64,000 nucleotides of DNA from CAZVCG01 sp964626265. GTDB taxonomy: Bacteria > Pseudomonadota > Alphaproteobacteria > UBA9219. Position 1 is the first letter of the stretch, and every line of letters starts with the position of its first letter. Location of the stretch: positions 1 through 64,000 of the forward strand of contig CAZVCG010000004.1 of NCBI GenBank assembly GCA_964626265.1, written 5' to 3'. Positions 59,338 to 64,000 of this stretch are shown here, piece after piece. The notes beneath the pieces are model-generated. The model saw only the letters and a program-made list of their open reading frames with translations. It did no database searches and had not been told where the DNA came from. The translations under genes were made by a program, and so were the position numbers.

Positions 59338-61149
59338 ATGTTTCGTCTTCAATCATGGATCGACAAGGTTATGGCCTCTGTCTGGGGACAGGACGAGGAA
59401 GTAATATACGATCCCTTTTGGGAAGACATGCAGCGCTTTGGGGAGCCGAAGCCTCGAAACGGCGAATTTGAGCCTGATATTCAGGAAACATTCACGGCGT
59501 TAACGGCAGCTATCGACGCCTATGTTCAGGAATCCATAGCGGCAGTTGGCGCGACGTGGAACAAGACCATCGTTCGCGGCGAAGCGCGCTTTTTGCGCAG
59601 ATTACGGCATCGCCCGGTTAAATATTCCGCTATACGCGAAAATCGAATCTTTGCGGCTTCAAATGCCATACATGCCACATCGAAAGACCGCATCTTACCC
59701 CAGGCTAAAAGTGACAATAAAACTTCACCTACGGTACAGCCAAAGCATAGCGCAATTCGTGTTATCGCTTCGCGTCTCCAGCACCATTTGACCTCTGCGG
59801 AGTTCTGGCTGGGCGTTGTTTTCGGCGCAGCGACGCGCATAAGCACAAGAATGCTCATATTCGCCGCTTTTCAGGACTCCCCCGGTCTTGGCGCCGCAGT
59901 CGGGTTTCTGGCCTGCGCCGTCGCGGGCGTATTGGCGGGCATGGTGACCTATCTCGTTCGAACGCGTTACCGTAATGCGCGCGCCAAGGGCATCGAGCTG
60001 GAGCCTTATTGGTGTAAAGGGCTGTTCGAAAGCGCTCTTATAGGTTTATTTGGCGGGATGATCGGCGGATATGCCGTCAATGCGAGTGCCGTTATTTCAC
60101 AGTCCAGCGGGCTAGCCATTGGCGCTACTGCCGGTGTTGCGGCTGGCGTAATCCATGCAGGCGTAAAGATATATGGAGCGGCGCCATCACAGCGCAGCAA
60201 GATGCGCTGGAGCAAATTTGTTTTTCAAAGCGCGTTGTTCGGCGTTTTCGGAGGAGCGTTAGGCGTTACGTTTGGCGAGCTTTTGGGCACGAACGCTTCC
60301 GTGGCGGCTTCGGTTCCGGTGGGAGAAGCTGGATCTGTTATTTACGTCCCTCCTGCGTCCCCGACACAGCCTGTATCTGATTTCTGCCGCGACTGCGGCC
60401 ATCCTCCGCCTCCGCCGCAACAGCCCATAGCGGCACCAGTACAAACAGTTCACGTCGCTCCTGTCGAGCCGCAGGATGCCGGGCACAAGCTGGTCGAAAA
60501 ACAGGCTCCTCAGCCAAAACATCAGCCATCGCGACCACATGCGCACAAGCATTTGAAGACTCATACAAAAACTCACACGCATGAACATACGCACCGGCAC
60601 ACGCACGCGCATAAGCACCCGCATCACGTAGAGTCTCATGCGAAAAAAATCACGAAAGTCCGGCATCTAAAAAAGCTCAGGCCCGCCATAAAAATGGACG
60701 ACAGATACATCGTTCTGGACAAGCCAAAATACCTGACCCCGCCGCCGCAAGCCGTTCAGCCGCCGCCACCCGTCAAAGTAATTATGCCGCCCCCGCCGCC
60801 TGTCGATCCTTGCGACGTGGGTCATTGCGCGCCTTCGTGCGACACTGTCAAAATCGACGTGAAAGGTCCTTGCAGCGATCCAAGCGTGCCCTGCGTGCAA
60901 AAGGTTGTATTCAATGCGGACGGCGAGGCGACGAAAGTTGTGCTTGAATCGCGCGTCATGCACGCCGCAGAACCTTATTATGAAATAGAATCCCCCAAAG
61001 GGGTCACCGCGGTGAACTGGCGGCACGCAGGACAAAGCGTCGCTAACGCCATGCGAGCCAATGACGAGAATATCAAGGTCTCGCTGCTGATGCCGATAGC
61101 CAACAATGCGACTCTGGCCCTCGCGAACGCCGGCCCTATGCCAGTGTAA
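59338..61149 (+). CDS. Multi-span membrane protein with histidine-rich linker
   Basis: 603 residues, not recognised. About 1-155: soluble, charged. About 155-330: five predicted membrane segments (FWLGVVFGAATRIS, AAVGFLACAVAGVLAGMVTYLV, ALIGLFGGMIGGYAV, LAIGATAGVAAGVIHAGV, ALFGVFGGALGVTFGELL). Then a Pro-rich part and residues 402-434 with 14 histidines in 33 (H-x-H-x pattern), a likely metal-binding or flexible linker. After a second Pro-rich stretch, about 495-603 is a small domain with CDVGHCAPSC and PCSDPSVPCVQK cysteines. ATG with AGGGGGA upstream. Role unknown; a metal-related or envelope function is a guess. Confidence 0.6.
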   Translation: MFRLQSWIDKVMASVWGQDEEVIYDPFWEDMQRFGEPKPRNGEFEPDIQETFTALTAAIDAYVQESIAAVGATWNKTIVRGEARFLRRLRHRPVKYSAIRENRIFAASNAIHATSKDRILPQAKSDNKTSPTVQPKHSAIRVIASRLQHHLTSAEFWLGVVFGAATRISTRMLIFAAFQDSPGLGAAVGFLACAVAGVLAGMVTYLVRTRYRNARAKGIELEPYWCKGLFESALIGLFGGMIGGYAVNASAVISQSSGLAIGATAGVAAGVIHAGVKIYGAAPSQRSKMRWSKFVFQSALFGVFGGALGVTFGELLGTNASVAASVPVGEAGSVIYVPPASPTQPVSDFCRDCGHPPPPPQQPIAAPVQTVHVAPVEPQDAGHKLVEKQAPQPKHQPSRPHAHKHLKTHTKTHTHEHTHRHTHAHKHPHHVESHAKKITKVRHLKKLRPAIKMDDRYIVLDKPKYLTPPPQAVQPPPPVKVIMPPPPPVDPCDVGHCAPSCDTVKIDVKGPCSDPSVPCVQKVVFNADGEATKVVLESRVMHAAEPYYEIESPKGVTAVNWRHAGQSVANAMRANDENIKVSLLMPIANNATLALANAGPMPV

Positions 61150-61211
61150 CTTATTTAGACGCATAGAATATTGGTTGGCTTGCCAGCCGAAGCGGCTATT
61201 GCCGCAAAGGC

Positions 61212-61288
61212 TGGTCGGGGCGCCGAGATTCGAACTCGGGACCTCTAGTACCCAAAACTAGCGCGCTACCAGACTGCGCTACGCCCCG
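61212..61288 (-). tRNA. tRNA-Pro (anticodon TGG)
   Basis: 77-nt tRNA on the minus strand. Acceptor CGGGGCG pairs with CGCCCCG, T-loop GTTCGAATC, anticodon loop TTTGGGT (anticodon TGG), D-arm GTCTGGTAGCG, and the 3' CCA is encoded. Reads CCA and other proline codons. It lies after the His-rich protein gene (plus strand) on the opposite strand. Confidence 0.97.
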
Positions 61289-61383
61289 CCATGTCTTTAG
61301 GATCATGAAACCTAGCGGAACGAAGGCGTTTGTTCAAATGTTTCGCTTAAACCATTATTTATACACAAGCCATTGAAATAATG

Positions 61384-61409
61384 AAAAAAAGCCCGGCTTA
61401 TAGCCGGGC
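61384..61409 (-). terminator. Orphan minus-strand terminator near tRNA-Pro
   Basis: On the minus strand GCCCGGCT-ATA-AGCCGGGC followed by seven T. No minus-strand coding gene precedes it (the next one upstream starts at 62.3 kb and is transcribed from 63 kb leftwards through its own terminator), so it needs a short transcript of its own. Confidence 0.75.
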
Positions 61410-61510
61410 AAGTTTGGGCCTTACAAGAATAAGGAGACTATCGCATATAAGCGCCCGGAAACGGCCCCAAGCTTATCCGCTAGAAAACCTCAAAGCGTTT
61501 CCGGACAATA
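61391..61510 (-). ncRNA. Candidate small structured RNA
   Basis: Minus-strand segment ending at an orphan terminator. Three hairpins can be drawn: CCGGAAACG with CGTTTCCGG (61,455-61,463 and 61,496-61,504), CCTTA with TAAGG (61,418-61,434 region) and the terminator stem itself. Alternative pairing of ATAAGC with GCTTAT is also possible. About 110-120 nt, no open reading frame. The family is not recognised, and the promoter is not clear. The plus strand of the same region could alternatively be a leader of the LolA-like gene. Confidence 0.4.
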
Positions 61511-61616
61511 TGAGTAATATTCTGTGTTTTTGTTTTCGGATTGACCGTACTATGGCTAACGCATGGCAAATTCTTGCGCCATATTTCCGACATCTCAACA
61601 CGCTATGCGGATTATC

Positions 61617-62252
61617 ATGCTGAAAAAATTACTTTGGTTATTACACATCGTTTCCTTACCGGCTTCGGCTTTCGCAGCGGATTTTGGGCCAACGCAAAAA
61701 CTCGACGCGCAACACATATTGCGCGGCAGATTTATCCAGACGCATCAGCGGCGGTTGCCAAATAAACCTGTCCGTTCGGAGGGCCGTTTCGTCGTTGCTC
61801 CAAAATTGGGATTGATATTCGCCTATGAGAAGCCGATTCCACTCACGCTTATAGTTACGCCGACGAACATGGTTCAGTCCATCGGCGGTATGACGCTCGC
61901 TTCGCAGACCATAATAAACGAGCAGTTCTTCAACCGCTTGCCGGGCATGATGATTTACGCGCTATCGGGCGACTTCAACAATCTGGGGAAATATTTCGAG
62001 ATATCGAAGGATCAGGACAAGACCACCTCTAAATGGCGAGTCCACATGACCCCAAAAGGTCCGGAGTGCGGCAGCAATCTTTTTAAATCAATATCGGCGA
62101 GCGGCGATAAATTCGTGGATCAGGCGGAAGTCCAGCGGCTCGACAATCTCTATGACTTTTTCATTTTTCACGATCAAACTATCGGCGATGACGCTTTAAC
62201 AAGCGATGAACTCGCCGATTTCAGAAAAACGCTTCCCAAGGCCACGCATTAA
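61617..62252 (+). CDS. LolA-like outer-membrane lipoprotein carrier family protein
   Basis: 211 residues from the ATG at MLKKLLWLLH, with a signal peptide ending near SAFAADF. The sequence follows the LolA-type fold: HILRGRFIQTHQ, VRSEGRFVVAPKLGLIFAYEKP, MTLASQTIINEQFF, and PKGPECGS in the later strands, with one cysteine. It may carry lipoproteins or be a specialised relative; classic LolA motifs are only partly kept. The upstream leader holds a structured region (opposite strand candidate sRNA). It ends at a bidirectional terminator-like hairpin. Confidence 0.6.
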   Translation: MLKKLLWLLHIVSLPASAFAADFGPTQKLDAQHILRGRFIQTHQRRLPNKPVRSEGRFVVAPKLGLIFAYEKPIPLTLIVTPTNMVQSIGGMTLASQTIINEQFFNRLPGMMIYALSGDFNNLGKYFEISKDQDKTTSKWRVHMTPKGPECGSNLFKSISASGDKFVDQAEVQRLDNLYDFFIFHDQTIGDDALTSDELADFRKTLPKATH

Positions 62253-62282
62253 AAGGGCCGGGGTTGTCGCCCCAGCCCTTTC
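62252..62282. terminator. Convergent hairpin between LolA-like and PhnD-like genes
   Basis: AAAGGGCCGGGG with CCCCAGCCCTTT, six-base loop, one mismatch. It can serve both convergent genes; the T/A tracts are short, so efficiency is uncertain. Confidence 0.6.
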
Positions 62283-62302
62283 ATGCATAATTATGCCGAA
62301 GA

Positions 62303-63172
62303 TTATTTATCGAACGGCGCGACCTTCAGCTCTTTCAAAACCTTGGAGAGAGGCGCCAAGTCTATGGCCGGCACAAAGCCTTTTATCGAGGCTTTTTGGG
62401 CGGCAGGGCTATCGGCTTTCGTGTTTAGCAACGAAGCCTTGACCTTGTCCTCAACGGCAGCGTCAAGGCCATCGCGCGCAATGACAAACCATTCGGGATA
62501 TAGAGCCGTTGAATGGACCTCAGGGAAGTTGTCGTTGACTTTGTCGACGATGATGAAGTCGTCCAGTTTCAAAAGGCCTTTCTTTTGCATCCCTTCAAGC
62601 ACGCCAGTACGAACGAAACCTGCATCATACAAACCCGTTTTGACGGCCATAGGGATGTCATCCTGTTTTTTGGCCTGCGAAAACGAAGCAAAGTCCGATT
62701 TGGCGTCGATGCCTTTTTGTTTCAGGTGATAAACCTGGAAGAGATAGCCGCCGGCTGAGTCCGTCCCATAGGACATGACTTTTTTGCCCTTAAGATCGGA
62801 GGACTTCGAGATGCCGCTGGCTTTCGAGGCGAATATAACGCCGCCGAATTCAGACCCCTTGTCCGTATTGACTGTGGCCAACGGCTTGCCTTTGTGTTTC
62901 TCGACGATCATCGCGGACATCGCGGGATTTGTCAGGATCAGATCAACTTCCTTATTGGCGACTGCGCCGTCGATTTTTTCCATGGCGAGCGGTATGAGCT
63001 TGACGGGCTGGCCGACATCTTTTTCGAGCTGGTCGGCAAGCTCGGAATATTCTTCGCGCACTTTGACATCGCCCCGATTTGCGAGCACGCCTAAACTGAT
63101 GTCGGCTTTCGCATGTGTGGGAATGATGAGCGTCATCAGGGAGAAGACGATTACCGCGGATCGTTTTAACAT
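62303..63172 (-). CDS. Phosphonate/phosphite-type (PhnD-like) periplasmic binding protein
   Basis: 289 residues from the ATG at MLKRSAVIVF with AGAGG upstream; a signal peptide ends near THAKADI. The PhnD/DUF fold: SLGVLANRGD, KEVDLILTNPAMSAM, TVNTDKGSEFGGVIFASKASGI and KGKKVMSYGTDSAGGYLFQVYHLK. PhnD-like domains bind phosphonate, phosphite or, in TtrS-like sensors, tetrathionate. No permease or ATPase genes adjoin, so its transport partners are unknown. It lies next to a DUF2892/ArsR module, which raises a link to sulfur signalling, a guess. A CtrA box lies 55 bases upstream. Confidence 0.75.
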   Translation of the reverse strand: MLKRSAVIVFSLMTLIIPTHAKADISLGVLANRGDVKVREEYSELADQLEKDVGQPVKLIPLAMEKIDGAVANKEVDLILTNPAMSAMIVEKHKGKPLATVNTDKGSEFGGVIFASKASGISKSSDLKGKKVMSYGTDSAGGYLFQVYHLKQKGIDAKSDFASFSQAKKQDDIPMAVKTGLYDAGFVRTGVLEGMQKKGLLKLDDFIIVDKVNDNFPEVHSTALYPEWFVIARDGLDAAVEDKVKASLLNTKADSPAAQKASIKGFVPAIDLAPLSKVLKELKVAPFDK

Positions 63173-63227
63173 TGGAATCCTCTTGGCTTTGGTTGAACTG
63201 ATTGCCAGAGGCATAAATATAAACACG

Positions 63228-63243
63228 TTAACTAATGATTAAC
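63228..63243 (-). promoter_or_regulatory. CtrA-type binding site upstream of PhnD-like gene
   Basis: TTAA-CTAATGA-TTAAC on the plus strand; the minus strand also reads TTAA-TCATTAG-TTAAC, so it fits the consensus from both sides. It is 55 bases before the PhnD-like start. Confidence 0.6.
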
Positions 63244-63315
63244 CTTATATATATTTGGTTATTATGGTGGGTTGCGGTTCTTTATTAGTTTATTTTGATA
63301 TTACCGTTCCATATT

Positions 63316-63519
63316 TCAGCGGAACGCTTCGCCAGCCCTGCAACCTAACTTCTTGAGGAATATGGCAAGAGGGCAGAAACCCGTAAATGCCGCCTGAAGC
63401 ATGTTGGCGCCGACAAAAGCCGTGAGCCATAGCCACATAGGCGAATGGATTTGGGAAAACGCTAAACTAATCAGAATGACCGAGCCTGCGAACGCAAATA
63501 CGATTTTGTCGATTGTCAT
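63316..63519 (-). CDS. DUF2892 small membrane protein
   Basis: 67 residues with two membrane segments (IVFAFAGSVILISLAF and PMWLWLTAFVGANMLQA) and the DUF2892 ending FTGFCPLAIFLKKLGC. Such proteins accompany BigR-type repressors and rhodaneses. The ATG directly follows the ArsR stop (TAA-ATG), so the pair is an operon. The same domain is fused to a rhodanese at 8.0 kb. Confidence 0.85.
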   Translation of the reverse strand: MTIDKIVFAFAGSVILISLAFSQIHSPMWLWLTAFVGANMLQAAFTGFCPLAIFLKKLGCRAGEAFR

Positions 63520-63852
63520 TTATGGACTCCTCTTGTTATCGCCCGTTGCGCAGTAGATGCGGCTTAGCACGTTAACGACTTCCATCACTTCTGGACGTTT
63601 AATGCGATAATATATCGTTTGCGCGTCGCGACGGGTCGAAACTATATCCGAAGACCTCAGCCGCGCCAAATGTTGCGATAAAGCGGATTGCGACATGCGC
63701 GTCCTCTTTATCAATTCGCTGACGCAATATTCTTTTTCGGCTAAAGCACATAATACTTGCAACCTGCAAGGATGGGAAAGCGCGCGCAAAAGACTTGCAG
63801 CTTTGCGGGACGCAACCGATTTGCCTTCAAAGGATGCTTCTTTCATATTCAT
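63520..63852 (-). CDS. ArsR-family repressor, BigR/SqrR type (second copy)
   Basis: 110 residues. ArsR fold with LRALSHPCRLQVLCALAE and the recognition helix SQSALSQHLARLR. Cysteines at residues 35 (VLCAL) and 101 (RIYC), exactly 66 apart as in BigR and SqrR, match the persulfide-sensing pair; a third cysteine is at 29. It is about 45-50 percent similar by eye to the repressor at 8.6 kb. Shares an operator-like motif with that copy. Upstream, a new gene starts in the opposite direction. Confidence 0.8.
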   Translation of the reverse strand: MNMKEASFEGKSVASRKAASLLRALSHPCRLQVLCALAEKEYCVSELIKRTRMSQSALSQHLARLRSSDIVSTRRDAQTIYYRIKRPEVMEVVNVLSRIYCATGDNKRSP

Positions 63853-63857
63853 GCTTG

Positions 63858-63879
63858 TATATTAGCGTTATCTGATATA
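63858..63879. promoter_or_regulatory. Candidate operator for the ArsR-family repressor (copy 2)
   Basis: TATATTAG-N6-CTGATATA inverted repeat upstream of the second ArsR gene, also seen as ATATTAG-N9-ATAT with the same spacing as at 8,549. It lies between this ArsR gene and the divergent gene at 63,916. Confidence 0.5.
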
Positions 63880-63915
63880 TATAGTCAAGCATCCATTCGG
63901 TTGCCGAGGTGAGTC

Positions 63916-64000
63916 ATGAGAATTTTTATTTACCTAGCACTCCCCTTAACCCTTTTATTTGTAAAGCCTTTATCCGCGCAAGAACTTAAAGTGCAGCCCG
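63916..64000 (+). CDS. Start of a secreted protein, cut by the window end
   Basis: Partial: 28 codons. ATG with GAGGTGAG upstream, then a signal peptide (IFIYLALPLTLLFVKPLSA) and QELKVQP at the mature start. Divergent from the ArsR/DUF2892 operon across the operator-like site, so it may be under the same regulator. The product cannot be told from this fragment. Confidence 0.6.
   Translation, partial: MRIFIYLALPLTLLFVKPLSAQELKVQP

Noticed and set aside
1..64000. CRISPR arrays, insertion sequences, prophage or integrase genes
   Set aside because: No regularly spaced repeats, transposase, recombinase or phage structural genes were seen by eye; repeats are limited to the palindromic elements.

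Overview
The window is chromosomal DNA from an alphaproteobacterium. This rests on gene content and order rather than on any search. The run rne, M48 protease, DsbA, aroQ, accB, accC, aat, DUF2155, mlaD is an alphaproteobacterial block. So are rpsT next to dnaA and prs, rplY, pth, ychF in series. A SciP (DUF1153) gene and three perfect CtrA-type boxes (TTAA-N7-TTAAC) point the same way. I cannot place it below class; a Rhodospirillales-like or early-branching aquatic lineage would fit.

Layout. 0-8.5 kb: a CheY remnant, smpB, a lytic transglycosylase, argD with a lipoprotein, and a divergent pair of catalytically degenerate c-di-GMP-type proteins (PAS/HD-GYP and EAL). 7.9-8.9 kb: a rhodanese-DUF2892 protein facing a BigR/SqrR-type ArsR repressor. 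9-12.5 kb: htpG and a Cache chemoreceptor. 13-23.7 kb: RNA turnover, envelope protease, DsbA, shikimate and fatty-acid genes, a VanX-like dipeptidase, aat, DUF2155 and mlaD. 24.2-27.7 kb: an unusual accessory stretch with a shortened class II ribonucleotide-reductase-like protein, an unknown membrane protein and a BrnT/BrnA-like pair. 27.8-33.9 kb: a single-chain glycyl-tRNA synthetase, a ferritin-like diiron protein, an epimerase-like protein, dnaA and rpsT. 34-42 kb: prs, rplY, pth, ychF and yebC interleaved with unknown proteins, then a MarR regulator. 42-47 kb: phosphohexomutase, three tad pseudopilin-type genes and sciP. 47-53.6 kb: a methyltransferase, ubiA, yejBEF, an RquA-type rhodoquinone enzyme and rpmG. 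53.8-61.3 kb: sppA, pgsA, uvrC, a lipoprotein, a His-rich membrane protein and tRNA-Pro(TGG). 61.4-64 kb: a candidate small RNA, a LolA-like protein, a PhnD-like binding protein and a second ArsR/DUF2892 module.

Themes. Envelope maintenance is well represented: Slt, BepA-like, MlaD, LolA-like, SppA, PgsA and VanX-like. Two separate ArsR modules with paired cysteines share the spaced motif ATATTAG-N9-ATAT and probably sense reactive sulfur. UbiA plus an RquA-type enzyme suggests ubiquinone and rhodoquinone, so a facultatively anaerobic life is possible. CtrA boxes lie before a chemoreceptor, aat/vanX-like and the PhnD-like gene, and sciP is present, which suggests a CtrA network.

Most notable: (1) a ribonucleotide-reductase-like protein that lost the catalytic core but keeps flanking NrdJ regions, with a perfect DnaA box directly before it; (2) a 120-bp palindromic element with 25-bp perfect inverted ends inserted in frame in yejF, with a relative at 27.8 kb; (3) an orphan terminator and structured segment antisense to the LolA-like leader, a candidate sRNA; (4) the shared operator of the two sulfur-type regulators.
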